Source: Flaccisagitta enflata (Eukaryota; Chaetognatha; Sagittoidea; Aphragmophora). From it: a stretch of 64,000 bases of DNA. Made by a program: the position numbers and the translations under genes. The notes beneath the pieces were generated by a model. The model saw nothing but the letters and a program-made list of their open reading frames with translations, made no database searches and had not been told where the DNA came from. This document shows positions 1 to 10,612 of the stretch, in pieces. Positions within the stretch are counted from its first letter, which is position 1, and every line of letters starts with the position of its first letter. The stretch lies in NCBI GenBank assembly GCA_965153355.1, contig OZ231126.1, positions 89,652,001 through 89,716,000 on the forward strand. Reading direction: 5' to 3'.

Positions 1-180
1 TCACGAGTTGCAAGGGAAGAACGCTTGTAAATTGAGGAGAAAAGTGTTAACTACAAATGGACACCGCGTGAACCAGGTGAGATAAATACCAACCAATTAC
101 AAGAGTTCAGCGAGTGATATTCAAAATAAACAAAAATAGATATTGACTTAAAAAAGGTATTATTCGATGTTTTCTTTAGA

Positions 181-1035
181 TAAAAACGACAAAGATGAGG
201 GAGAAGAACGACGGCGATGAAGGGGAAGAACAACGGCGTTGAAGGAGAACAACGTTGACGATGAAGGAGAAGAACGACGGCGATGAAGGAGAACAACATT
301 GACGAAGAAGGACAACAAAGGCGATGAAGGAGAACAACAACGGCGATGAAGGAGAACAACAACGGCGATGAAGGAGAACAACAACGGCGATGAAGGAGAA
401 CAATAACGGCGATGAAGGAGAACAATAACGGCGATGAAGGAGAACAATAACGGCGATGAAGGAGAACAACAACGGCGATGAAGGAGAACAACCTTGACGA
501 AGAACCACGATAATGAGGAAGAAAGACGACAATGAAGGAGAAGAACAACAGCAATGGAGAAGAACAACAGCAATGGAGAAGAACAACAACAATGACGGAG
601 CAGAACGACGACAATGAAGGAGATGAACGACAACGATGAAGGAGATGAACGACAACGATAAAGGAGAAGAAAAACGACAATGAAGGAGAGGATAAACGAC
701 AATGAAGGAGAGGATATACGACGATGAAGGAGAAGAAAAACGACGATGAAGGAGAAGAAAAACGACGATGAAAGAGAAGAACGGCGACGATGATGGGGAC
801 AACATGACAATAGAGAAAAACCATGACAAATAAAAAAAAAAAAGAATGACAACAATGACGGGGAAAAACAATGACAATGATGGAAAAGAATAATGAAGAT
901 GAATAATGAAGATGAAGACGAAGATAGAGAGGAACATTAGAGGAAAAGAACTGGGATGATGAAGAAGAACAATGATAATAGTGAAGAAGAATAACAATGG
1001 AGAAGAACACAGCAACAATAAACAAAGACAAGAGA
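181..1035 (+). repeat. 22-bp minisatellite (GGCGATGAAGGAGAACAACA)
   Basis: Unit of 22 bp, best preserved at 300-490, degrading to GAT/GAA trinucleotide-like sequence on both sides. Because 22 is not a multiple of 3 and stops are rare on the minus strand, long spurious Ser/Leu/Phe-rich frames appear there. Confidence 0.9.
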
Positions 1036-1195
1036 AAAACATTAAATGAAATTCGGTATTTGCCTGTTTTTAGTGAATTTCGTTTCTTTTAAATAATAGT
1101 TACATGTGTGTTCCATATATTGGTCTTGAAATTAAAAAACTTCATTTTATGAATTTCATTGCAGCAAATCCTTCATCCTTGTTTGATCACTGCTC

Positions 1196-1362
1196 CAAAC
1201 TGAGGCCAGGACTAAGCTGGTGAGGCTGGGAAAGGTCGGTGAGGCCAAGTTTAGGTCAGTGAGGTCAGGATTAGGTTGGCGATGCGAAGATTAGTTTGGC
1301 GAGGCTTGAATAGGTCGCTGAGGCAAGGAATAGGTTGGTGAGGCCTAGATAGGCCGAGGTTA
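1196..1362 (+). repeat. Decayed ~21-bp minisatellite
   Basis: Repeats of the type GAGGTCAGGATTAGGTTGGC, about eight imperfect copies. Confidence 0.75.
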
Positions 1363-2058
1363 TTGGGTGCTTCACAAGGCAAAAGTTGGGAATATCTTTC
1401 ATTTTAATTTTGGATTTAAAGTTTGTTAGTTGAAAATTCAGGGAATTTGTAAGTAAAGACTTTAATATCAAAACACTTGCTATAAAAAAGCTTACTTGAG
1501 ATGTAAATAAATTAATTATAAAAGTAAATTAGTAATTACTATTTTTAAAAATATCAGTATGTTGATTAATTACACTGCTTGATATGAATTAGATTTTATA
1601 AAAAAAATACGGACGAAAAATAATTTTTTATATATATAGTGGATTTGGATATGATGAAATTCCCTACTTATGCTATATGGAAAACCAAACCGGGGTTAGG
1701 ACGCTGAGGCAGGGGTGCATCACAATGCCTGACAGCTGCAGATGCATCTTCAAATACAGCTGAATCCCGCTCCAATGGATATCAAGGGACCAATGAATTT
1801 TATATGTTATAAGTGTAATTCTGTTATAGCCAATATAGGAAAAAAAGGAAACCAGCTGAAGGAACATAGAATTAATTTCTGTTATAAGAAGAATTCCATT
1901 AAAAGCGGGTCCGTTGGAGCGGGGTTCAACTGAACGCCACTGGCTGCAATGTGTCACACACGGCTGTAACTTGTTAGGGCAGTTGTAATGCATCACGCAT
2001 AGCCGTAATGCATCACGTGCGGCCATAACACAACACCCAGCTGTAATGCATCATGCCC
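1363..2058 (+). other. Non-coding stretch with MITE relic and short satellite
   Basis: 1363-1400 resembles the dispersed repeat next to DMGDH exon 1. 1500-1680 is AT-rich without features. 1740-1935 has GCGGGTCCGTTGGAGCGGGG and TTCAACTG at its right end, matching the CAGTTGAACC MITE ends at 24600 and 61145. 1936-2058 is a short repeat of GTAATGCATCACGCATAGCC. Confidence 0.5.
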
Positions 2059-2093
2059 GAGCTCCGGGTCTGTTTTTACTCGAGACAATCGCG

Positions 2094-2244
2094 TTTTTAG
2101 TCGCGGACAAGCGACTCTATAAGAGGCTTTGTCCGTCCGTCGGTCCATCGGTCCGTGGTGATCGAGTTTGAAAGTGTGAAAACGCGCATTTCCGCCCCTG
2201 CCCACCCGTCTGCGACTGGTATTGGCCGTGTATCCGGCCTTGTT
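2094..2244 (-). repeat. GGAC-core repeat, subfamily A
   Basis: Reads on plus from TTTTTAGTCGCGGACAAGCG to CCGGCCTTGTT, with the GTCCGTCC core in between. Both termini are intact. Confidence 0.85.
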
Positions 2245-2798
2245 AACACACCACTGCACTCGGTCGTTCGCATCGCTCATTCGCTCCCCAGCGCTCTGCC
2301 TTGCTACGCTCGCTCCGTTCATGACTGGCAGACTGATGACGGACAAACAGAGCCTCTTTAAGAGTTGTTTGTTTGCAAATTATTCATTTTTGATATGTGA
2401 GAAAAATGTTCAATGCGATTGTAGTATAAGTAATTACGTGATTGCTGTACAACTTACTCGGGATATGTCAAAGTGTTGGATGATCATTCATGCAAAATAT
2501 CTGAAATTTTCATCGAACATTTCTTAAGCTATACTCGCTTGAAATTTTTAGGCAGGTAGGCTGGTTGGCGTGGTATTACTTCTAAAAAATTCCTGAAACT
2601 TAATACAGTAGTAGAAAAGGTCATGTGATGTTACCGTACAAAAAATCAAGCCAATCCGTCAATTCGTCTCTGAGTTATGGCGTTTCAAAGATATGACTAG
2701 AAAAGTCACGATTTCAATTCACGATTCGATTTGTGCGTGAGAGCATTCGCTCGATTTATTAATAAGAACTCAGCTTTCTGGGCCGAGTTTCGGAAGAG

Positions 2799-2872
2799 TG
2801 GCACCACGGCCTAATGGTTAAGTTGCTGGACTTCAAACTTATGAGTCACGAGTTCGATCCTGATAGCTTGAT
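2799..2872 (+). repeat. tRNA-derived SINE-like sequence
   Basis: Has an A-box-like GGCCTAATGGTTAAG and a B-box AGTTCGATCC (2851-2860) at tRNA spacing. The acceptor stem does not pair, so it is not a functional tRNA gene. Confidence 0.5.
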
Positions 2873-3054
2873 ACTTTTGAAATTCTGACATTTCAGGTAA
2901 GTTGGAAGAGGAGGGGTGAAGGGAGACCACGTGACAGGAAGTGAGTGGCAGCGAGGGTGCGCAAACATCCGAGAGCAGTAAAGGAATGATAATTAAAAGC
3001 ATATTTGTCTGGAAGAATTTCAATGAAATTCTGAGCCCGGCATTAGAAATTTAC

Positions 3055-3388
3055 AATGTTTACAGCATTTTACAACTTTTTACAGCATGAAATGTTTCTG
3101 AAAGATGTTTGCTTGACTTGATTTTTTGCGTATGTGTGTCCCAGTACAAAATAAACAGTTTGACCTTTTTCTGACCAGACTATTTCTAAGCCCATGTAGA
3201 TTTAAAAAATGCCGTTCTTACGGCATTTTACGACTTTTTACAGCATGAGATCATACTGAATGATGTCTGCTTGACTTGAATTGTTGCATGAGTGTGTCTC
3301 AATACATAATGAGCATTGTTTGAACATTTTCTGACCAGAGTCACTATTTTTGAGTGCGAGTAACTGTAAAAAATGCCATTTTTACGGG
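3055..3388 (+). repeat. Two diverged tandem copies of a ~160-bp unit
   Basis: CATTTTACAACTTTTTACAG at about 3066 recurs at about 3224 with downstream similarity (GCTTGACTTGA, TTTCTGACCAGA). No coding potential. Confidence 0.75.
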
Positions 3389-3407
3389 TTTCTATGGCGT
3401 TTTCTCA

Positions 3408-3615
3408 AACAAGTGACGCGGGGTCACAATATCGTTGCAGACGGGTGGGCAGGGGCATCGAACCCCCATCCACACCCAAACCTATGTCCAACACTCTAAC
3501 ATACACAAAGTATCGAAAACGCTGTTTTCAACTCGATCACCATAACGGACCGACGGACCAACGGACGGACGGACGGACAAAGCCTCTTATAGAGTTGCGA
3601 GTCCGCAACTAAAAA
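3408..3615 (+). repeat. GGAC-core repeat, subfamily D
   Basis: Starts AACAAGTGACGCGGGGTCAC, carries CGTTGCAGACGGGTGGGCAG, then (GGAC)n, and ends at hairpin GTTGCGAGTCCGCAAC plus TAAAAA. Confidence 0.85.
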
Positions 3616-3838
3616 GTCCCAACAGAATTTTTAATCTTTTGCATGGAAGCATCCGTCTAGATGTATATAACACCCTTGAATAGGTCGCTATGCTGAGTCA
3701 TTTTTTCCTACCTATCACAGTTAAGCAACACGGTGAAAGGTAAGAAAAGCCCAGCTGAGAAGCAAAAGACTAGTACAATAACTTCGACAGCGAAAAGTGA
3801 AAAACAAAAAAGTGAGCGAACGAGAGACGAACTCTTAC

Positions 3839-4044
3839 CAGAAACTACACTTTGAATGTTGCCGTCGGCTAAACACGGAAATCGTTCCATCGCCATCTCG
3901 AGATTGTCTTGGATCCTATCTAAATCCGGTTGGTAAAGTTCTTTGCCAAATCCTTTTGGAACTCCTTCGCGATACCAGGACTCGACTACACGCATCTTTG
4001 AAGCCTCCTCGTACGGACCGACCAACAAACCATCTCTTTCCATT
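3839..4044 (-). CDS. DMGDH: DMGDH exon 5 (last one visible)
   Basis: 206 nt; acceptor ATCACAG|A completes the split Arg codon, and the donor is TCTG|GTAAGA. Codes [32 protein letters not shown] and SVVSG. Human DMGDH continues at this point with a GPITYSPD motif. No continuation is recognisable between 3838 and 1, so the next intron is either over 3.8 kb or the gene is interrupted. Confidence 0.94.
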
Positions 4045-7000
4045 CTGTGATTATAAGGAAGAATGTCACGGTTTATAAGTAATTCGTAATTAGTGTTGTA
4101 GTTTTGTAATTTTTAGTTTCCATACATAACTCTTTCTTCAAAGGATCATTTTTGATTCTTTATTCTTCTTAACGTCAGCTTTTTGCCAGATCGTTTAACA
4201 GAAAATAACGAAGTCTTTTGCACACGTTTTTGCATGTATATGTATATGTATATGTAATCATTGGTGTGTTTTCAAAATCAATTTCATTCATTCATTCAAA
4301 AATGCCTTCATGCCTTCATTGATTCATTCATAAGTAGCTACCTGAGATAGTAAGAGCCCTCCAAGTCTCGCATCACCGGAATTTCCTGTTTAAGTGCCTT
4401 GACTTCCGGAATCGTCTTGGTGACCATGTACTGATGATCGATGGGGACGAGAGGCAGGTCGATTCCCGACAGGAGACCGACTTCGCGGCCCCAGAATCCC
4501 GACGCGTTGACGAGATGTTGGGCGATGAAGGTTCCACTCGGAGTCTCCACGCTCCAAGTGCCATCTTCACGCAAAGTCGTCTTCTCCACGGGCGTCTGTG
4601 AAAAGAAAAACCATGTTAGGTTGTTCATAATAATGATTATAATCCCTGTAATTCATGGTGGGTGAGTGGTACCAGTTACTTAATTTCATCAGAATATCAC
4701 TTGGTGAATGCCATAATTGTTGGTTGTCTTGATTGAAAGTGAATTAAAGATTTTTGTTCGAGAAAATAAAAGCCGATAGAAAACAAAAGGTCAACAAAAA
4801 GCCGATAACCAGTTCTATAGCAGGCCGGAAATATGACAAAAGGGAGTGGATAATCGAAAAAGATCGTTTTGCAAACAGACATATCGACCAACTTACTTAG
4901 TTACTGTTTACTTAGTGTAAAATGAGGAGGAGTGGTGCTTACGTTTTGAAATATGTTGGCGCCGAAGTGTCTCGCACGCGAGGCCATGGCTTGAGTGAGC
5001 GAGTAAGGGTCAACGTGCCCGTCGTCGGGATTGAAGAGGCCCAGAAGAATGCCCTCTGGGTTGATGAGTGGACACATTTCGACGACCTCTTCCGGGGAGA
5101 TGAGCCATTGATCCGCTTTGTGCCATCCGTGACGAGACATTTGATATCGCATCTCGTCGACACGCGCCGGAGTGGTCGCGATACGAATGCTGCCGGGACG
5201 ATGAAAACCGATTTCCTGAGAGGAATGAAAGAATGAATGAATGAATGAATGAATGAATGAATGAATAATTAAATACATGAATGAATTATAAAATAAATAA
5301 ACAAAGGGATGAATGCACGGATACATGAATGGACGAATGAAAATATAATCCCTGATGAATGAATGGATGTATGGGTGAACGAATGAATGAATAACTAAAT
5401 AAATAAATGAATGAATAGTCAAATAAATAAATAAATGAAGGGATGAATGTATGGATACATGAATGGACGAGTTAAAATAGATTCCCTGATGAATGAATGA
5501 ATGGATGAATGAATGAAGGAGGTACTGATTGAAGGGTTGGATGAATGAAGGAAGTACTGATTGAAGGGAAGGATGAATTAAATGATGAGTGCATGCATGG
5601 TTGAAAATAGAACTCCCGCTGAAAGAAATATGACTTACGAAAGAATGAACGAAAGAATGAATGAATGAATGCTCAGGATTGGAAAACGTCTGGACAAATT
5701 TCAAGCGTCTTAACATGCTGATCAGTGAGAAGAAGAAGCATTAAGATTTTACTAAGACTATTATTACAGCAAGTGGACCGACGGACCAGATTGCCAATTA
5801 AGAAATCAAATCCTCGCATAAAAGGTTTTAAATGTAACCTGTCCAATATCCTTTTCGAGTTGCGCCCAAAACTTGAGCGAGTAGTGATGAATATTTTTCA
5901 TGTTGACGCCGGGATTGTAGTAAGTAGCAAGTCCAGCTGCGTGCCACGTGCTTCCAGCAGTTAACTCGGATTTCTCCAAAAGCGCCACCTGAGTGTTAGA
6001 TCAGTTGCAAGGTCCATCTGTCAAGGCCAATGCCCTGTCTCTTTGATATTAATTGTACACTAGACAGAAATGCGTTTGTCTGCCAAAAAAAAAAATAAAA
6101 AAAAGCTTAAAAACAACAGTCCTCGACTGTAGTCTATTTGGTGTCTGACCCGGCTACTCAGTCTGACCCGGCTACTCAGTCTGACCCGGCTACTCAGTCT
6201 GACCCGGCTACTCAGTCTGACCCGGCTACTCAGTCTGACCCGGCTACTCAGTCTGACCCGGCTACTCAGTCTGACCCGGCTACTCAGTCTGACCCGGCTA
6301 CTCAGTCTGACCCGGCTACTCAGTCTGACCCGGCTACTCAGTCTGACCCGGCTACTCAGTCTGACCCGGCTACTCAGTCTGACCCGGCTACTCAGTCTGA
6401 CCCGGCTACTCAGTCTGACCCGGCTACTCAGTCTGACCCGGCTACTCAGTCTGACCCGGCTACTCAGTCTGACCCAGCTACTCAGTCTGACCCGGCTACT
6501 CGGTCTGACCCAGCACTCGGTCTGACCCGGCTTCTCAGTCTGACCCGGCTACCACTGACACCAAAGACTAAAAATTTTTTTCAAAAAAAAAAAAAAATTT
6601 CAAAAAAAAATTTTTAAATTTTTTTAAAAAAGAAATTCTTTTTTCGAAAAAAATTTTTTTTTTTTTTTTCAAAATGTTACTAGAAACATCATAAATACCC
6701 TTATATTTTCTTAACCAATACTCAGAATTTACTGAAATCTTGCAGGGGAGCTTTAATTTATGCAATGAACCTTCACAACAAGTTTGAACAACATTGGTGA
6801 ACCTTTACTACCCTTCCCTTATGTAAATTGCACAAGTCAAGGCATTAATATTACTAGCAAAATACTCTTATATCTTCCAAACCAATACTCAGAATTATCT
6901 GAAATCTTGCAGGGGAGCTTTAATTGATGCAATGAACTTCCAAAACAAGTTTAAACAACATTGGTGAACCTTTACTACCCTCCCCCTATGTAAATTGCAC

Positions 7001-10000
7001 AAGTCCAGGAATTAATGATACTACAAAAATAATAGGCAAAGGGTATTAAATATTCATGAATGTTGTTGAAAGTTGGTATACAAGTCAGTAAGGCCCTTAG
7101 AAAAGCACTGACCAAGTTTCATCAACATCTGAGTTGTGATTCTCAAGATTTTAAGGGTTGACACAACGACGAACAACGACTTACTACACGATCAAGGCTA
7201 TGTTATAGTCCACGACGTAAACTGATCGTCGAGGACAAAAAAATATATAAAGGTAACAAACGGAAAATCTGCTTACGACACCTACCTAATACGTACTCAA
7301 CCGTTTTTAGGTGTCGACAAAGCACCTCTATAAGTGGGTGTGTCTGTTGGTCGGTCTGTGTCTGTCGGTAACGCATTCGTTCGACGATCCACACGTCGCA
7401 CCTTATTGGCCTACTTAGCCTTGTTCTTCCATAACTTTAATTCAAATTTGGGATCATTATTATAATAGATGTCTCCAAGGGGTGGAAGGGGTGGCTAGGG
7501 TGGCTGGAGGGGTGGCCTGAGCCACCCCACCGGCCACTCCGACCACCCCAACAAAAATTAAGCCACCCTATGAATTTCATTTATTTCAACCACCCCCCAC
7601 CCCAGCCACCCCCCACCCTGGCCACCCCCACCTTAGCCATCCTCCACCTAGCCACCTCTCACCTTGGCTACCCCCCACCCAGCCTCCCCCCACTTTAGCC
7701 ACTCTTGTAACTTTAATCCCCTTAAACGCCTTACCAACCACTTAACATGCTGCAAAGTTAAACACTTTAATTGCCTGCTTGCTTGTCACAATGTGAAACA
7801 CTTACCTAGCACTGAATCACTGTGTATCACTTTGCCTGCGGCAGAGTGAAACACTTTGCCTGGGCTAGAGTGAAACACTTTCCTTGTGGCAGAGTGAAAC
7901 ACTTTGCCTGCGGCAAGGTGAAACACTTTGCCTGAGGCAAAATGAAACACTTTGCCTGCGCAAAGTGAGACACTGCCTGCAGCAAAGTAAAACACTTTGC
8001 CTGAGGCAGAGTGAAACACTTTGCCTGCAGCAAAGTGAAACACTTTCCCTGCGGTAAAGTGAAACACTGCCTGCGACAAAGTGAAACACTTTGCTTGCTT
8101 GCTTGTCACAATGTGAAACACTTACCTAGCACAATATGAATCACTGTGTATCACTTTGCCTGCGGCAGAGTGAGACACTTTGCCTGGGCTAGAGTGAAAC
8201 ACTTTGCTTGTGGCAGAGTGAAACACTTTACCTGCGACAAGGTGAAACACTTTGCCTGCGGCAAAGTGAAACACTTTGCCTGCGCCAAAGTGAAACACTT
8301 TGCCTGCGCCAAAGTGCAACACTCTGCCTGCGGCAAAGTGAAACACTTTGCCTGCGGCAAAGTAAAACACTTTGCCTGCCGCAAAGTGAAACACTTTGCC
8401 TGCGACAGAGTGAAACACTTTTCCTGCGACAAAGTGAAACACTTCTTCTGTGGCATGTGAATACTTTGCCTGTGCAAAGTGAAACACTTTGCCTGCGGCA
8501 AATGAAACACTTTGCCTGGCAGTGACACTTGCCTGCAGTAAATGAAACACTTTGGCGTAAAGTGAAACACTTTGCTCGTGGTGAAACACTTTACCTGCGG
8601 CAAGTGAAACACTTTGTCATGCAAAGGGAACACTTTGCCTGCGGCAAAGTGAAACACTGCCTGCGTGCAAAGTGAAACTTGCCTGCGGCAAAGTGAAACA
8701 CTTTGCCTGCTGCAAAGTGAAACACTTTGCCTGCGGTAAAGTGATACAGTTTGCCCACTTCCCAGCATAATCCCCAAACCTAATACAGCCCCTAACCTTA
8801 AAAGCCTCAAAACCTAAACAAAACACAGCCCACAAGCCTAAACCCAACACAGCCCCTAACCCTGAACCTAACACAACCTCTGAGCCTAAACCCAACATAA
8901 CCCCTAACCCTAAACATAACACAACCCCTTAACCCTAATATAACCCCTAGCCCTAACACAATCCCTAAACCCAACACAACCCCTATCCCTAAACCCAACA
9001 CAACTCTTAACCCTAAACCCAACACAACCCCTAACCCTAAACCCAACACAACCCCTAACCCTAAACCCAACAACCCCTAACCCTAAACCCAACAGCCCCT
9101 AACTCTATACCCCACACAATCCCTAACCCTAAACCTATCACAATCCCTAACCTTATACCCAACACAGCCTCAAACCTCAACCCATTACAGACTCTTTCCC
9201 TAAACCCAATACAGCCTCTACCCCTAAACCTAATACAGCCTTTAATATTTAACAATATAGCTGTTAAACTTTAACCCAACAGGGACCTTAACCCTAAACA
9301 AAACATAGAATTGGTTAATACCATCATTTTTTTTTTGTATTAAACCTTAAATAGATTAGCCCCTTATCCACCCCTGGCCACCCGACTACCCCTGGCCACC
9401 TGTCTACCCCTGGCCACCCATCTACCCCTAGCAACCCATCCACCCCTGGCCACCTGTCCACCCCTAGCCACCCATCCACCCCTGGCCACCCATCCACCCC
9501 TGGCCACCCGTCCACCCCTGGCCACCTGTCCACCCCTGTCCACCCGGCCACCCGGCCACCCCTGGCCACCCGGCCACCCCTGGCCACCCGTCCACCCCTG
9601 GCAACCTGTCCACCCCTGGCAACCCGTCCACCCCTGGCAACCCGTCCACCCCTGCTCACCCATCTACCCCTGGCCACCCATCCACCCTTCTATCCTTGGA
9701 TGAATAGTTGCTTGGGGCAGATTTAACTCTGCCAAGTCAGTTCCAATACCCGTTCTACCTGCACTAATCATACAAGCGCCACCATCCACAATTCCTACGC
9801 AAGTTGCTCCGGGCAGATTTGACTCTGCTGAGTCAGTTCCAGTACCCACGCCGCTTTCACCGACCATGCAAACGCGACTCTAAACCCAATACAGCCTCTA
9901 GCCCTAAACCCAACAGTACTAACCCTAAACCCAACATAGCCCCTTACCCTAAACTCAACATAGCCCTTCACCCTAAACCCAACACAGGGGTAGGAATTGT

Positions 10001-10612
10001 GGATAGTGGCGCTTATACGAATGGTGCAGGTAGAATGGGTATTAGAACTGACTTGGCAGAGTTAAATCTGCCCCGAGCAACTATTAGTCCAAGGATAGAT
10101 GGGTGGATGGGTGGCCAGGGGTTGATGGGTGACCAGGGGTGGATAGGTGGCCAGGGGTGGATGGGTGGCCAAGGGTAGATGGGTGGCCAAGAGTGGACAG
10201 GTGGCCAGGGGTGGACAAGTGGCCTCAGCCACCCCTTCATGTAAGCGGCCACCCCTCCAACTTTGAGGCCACCACTCCAATGTTGGCCACCCATGGCCAC
10301 CCCCCACCCCATGATCAATTACATAGGGCCACCCCCTGGAGACATCCATTATAATTCTTAACCCAAATTTGCAAAGACTAAACGCTGCCCCTTAGATCGG
10401 GAGCCAACTACCTTTGGCATTCCTTCCTTGGCGAGGTGGTAGGCGAGGCTTGTACCGACGCAGCCACCGCCGATAATCGCCACGTCCACGTTGATGACGT
10501 CACCTGCCGGAGTTTCTTCGCTGCCATACTGACGGAAAGGCTGATTTCCTATGCAGGATGAGCAATGGCGTGCACGGATAAAATACAGGGGAAGATTTTT
10601 GGTAGCAAGCAT
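3839..10612 (-). CDS. DMGDH: Dimethylglycine dehydrogenase, 5' five exons, truncated by window edge
   Basis: Mitochondrial matrix flavoprotein that demethylates dimethylglycine to sarcosine, passing electrons to ETF and the one-carbon unit to tetrahydrofolate. Exons 10612-10412, 5988-5839, 5215-4943, 4595-4342 and 4044-3839 join in phase (1084 nt, 361 codons plus one base). The Arg/Lys-rich N-terminus [20 protein letters not shown] suits a mitochondrial presequence. The FAD-binding Rossmann motif GGGCVG follows at residues 48-53. His83 in [10 protein letters not shown] corresponds to the histidine that carries covalent FAD in mammalian DMGDH (human His91). Further matches: [56 protein letters not shown]. 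The rest of the DAO domain and the folate-binding GCV_T domain are not in 1-3838. Sarcosine dehydrogenase is less likely because the exon sequences follow DMGDH closely. Confidence 0.95.
4045..4942 (-). other. DMGDH introns 3 and 4, no separate features
   Basis: Introns 4596-4942 and 4045-4341 flank exon 4. They are AT-rich; intron 4 has a short TATATG run near 4233 and CATTCATT repeats near 4285-4330. No gene or mobile element is recognised. Confidence 0.7.
4342..4595 (-). CDS. DMGDH: DMGDH exon 4
   Basis: 254 nt; acceptor TTTTCACAG|ACG, donor CTCAG|GTAGCT, leaving two bases of an Arg codon. Codes [19 protein letters not shown] to [10 protein letters not shown]. Confidence 0.94.
4943..5215 (-). 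CDS. DMGDH: DMGDH exon 3
   Basis: 91 codons; acceptor CCTCTCAG|GAA, donor AAC|GTAAGC. Codes [20 protein letters not shown] through [10 protein letters not shown]. The adjoining intron is a tetranucleotide repeat that happens to stay open in frame with the exon. Confidence 0.94.
5216..5838 (-). repeat. DMGDH intron 2: decayed (GAAT)n repeat
   Basis: About 5221-5690 is an imperfect tetranucleotide repeat, GAATGAATGA with interruptions such as GGATGAATGTATGG. It leaves all three minus frames partly open. The remainder has nothing recognisable. Confidence 0.85.
5839..5988 (-). CDS. DMGDH: DMGDH exon 2
   Basis: 50 codons, phase 0 at both ends; acceptor ACACTCAG|GTG, donor CAG|GTTACA. Codes [20 protein letters not shown], including the flavin-linked histidine, then [13 protein letters not shown]. 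Confidence 0.94.
6144..6560 (+). repeat. 18-bp satellite, about 23 copies, in DMGDH intron 1
   Basis: Unit TCTGACCCGGCTACTCAG, nearly invariant for the first ~19 copies, then degrading at the right. Flanked by short inverted sequences TTTGGTGTC (left) and GACACCAAA (right). Any SDPATQ peptide is a by-product of the 18-bp period. Confidence 0.95.
6571..7023 (+). repeat. A/T homopolymer block and two tandem ~175-bp copies
   Basis: 6571-6675 is A- and T-runs. 6676-6851 and 6852-7023 are two copies sharing CTTGCAGGGGAGCTTTAATT and AACATTGGTGAACCTTTACT. Confidence 0.85.
7304..7428 (-). repeat. GGAC-core repeat, subfamily C
   Basis: Reads on plus from TTTTTAGGTGTCGACAAAGC to TAGCCTTGTTCTT. Closest relative is the copy at 18203-18320, sharing CGATCCACACGTCGCACCTT. 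Confidence 0.8.
7481..7700 (+). repeat. CCACCCC-rich imperfect palindrome and minisatellite
   Basis: GGGGTGGCTAGGGTGGCTGG is followed by its approximate inverse, then by repeats of CCACCCCCCACC(CCAG). A related block lies at 10190-10340. Confidence 0.75.
7790..8755 (+). repeat. 24-bp hairpin satellite CTTTGCCTGCGGCAAAG
   Basis: About 35-40 copies of a unit GTGAAACACTTTGCCTGCGG plus CAAA. The core CTTTGCC-TGC-GGCAAAG is a perfect 7-bp inverted repeat in each consensus unit. A longer segment beginning CTTGTCACAATGTGAAACAC occurs at 7783 and 8103, so the array itself was duplicated as a block. Located in DMGDH intron 1. Confidence 0.92.
8765..9310 (+). repeat. Telomere-like (CCCTAA)-derived minisatellite
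   Basis: Repeats of CCCTAACCCTAAACCCAACA, 20-24 bp, with AACCCTAA hexamer-related cores, degrading towards 9300. Confidence 0.85.
9361..10310. repeat. Large inverted repeat built on an 18-bp minisatellite
   Basis: Left arm: CACCCCTGGCCACCCGTC units (9361-9690), then a unique part containing GGCAGATTTAACTCTGCCAA to about 9797. Right arm: the inverse unique part (about 9988-10080, GGCAGAGTTAAATCTGCC), then GGGTGGCCAGGGGTGGATG units to about 10220. The central ~190 bp holds telomere-like CCCTAAACCC repeats. Confidence 0.88.
10412..10612 (-). CDS. DMGDH: DMGDH exon 1
   Basis: 67 codons, from ATG at 10612 to AAG|GTAGTT at 10411. An in-frame TGA lies four codons upstream of the ATG, supporting this start. 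Codes the presequence and [20 protein letters not shown]. Sequence just 5' of the ATG belongs to a dispersed repeat that recurs near 53930. Confidence 0.9.

Noticed and set aside
51-1042. Three long overlapping minus-strand frames rich in Ser, Leu and Phe
   Set aside because: They arise because a 22-bp minisatellite lacks stop codons on that strand; all three frames are open, with no consistent reading.
6144-6560. Regular direct repeats suggesting a CRISPR array
   Set aside because: Units are contiguous 18-mers without unique spacers, and the DNA is animal nuclear.
6138-6617. A 159-residue frame with SDPATQ repeats
   Set aside because: By-product of an 18-bp satellite inside a DMGDH intron, antisense to the gene, with no start context and an abrupt low-complexity tail.
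8146-8810. KHFACGKV / QSETLCLR peptide repeats
   Set aside because: Translations of the hairpin satellite in several frames and both strands.
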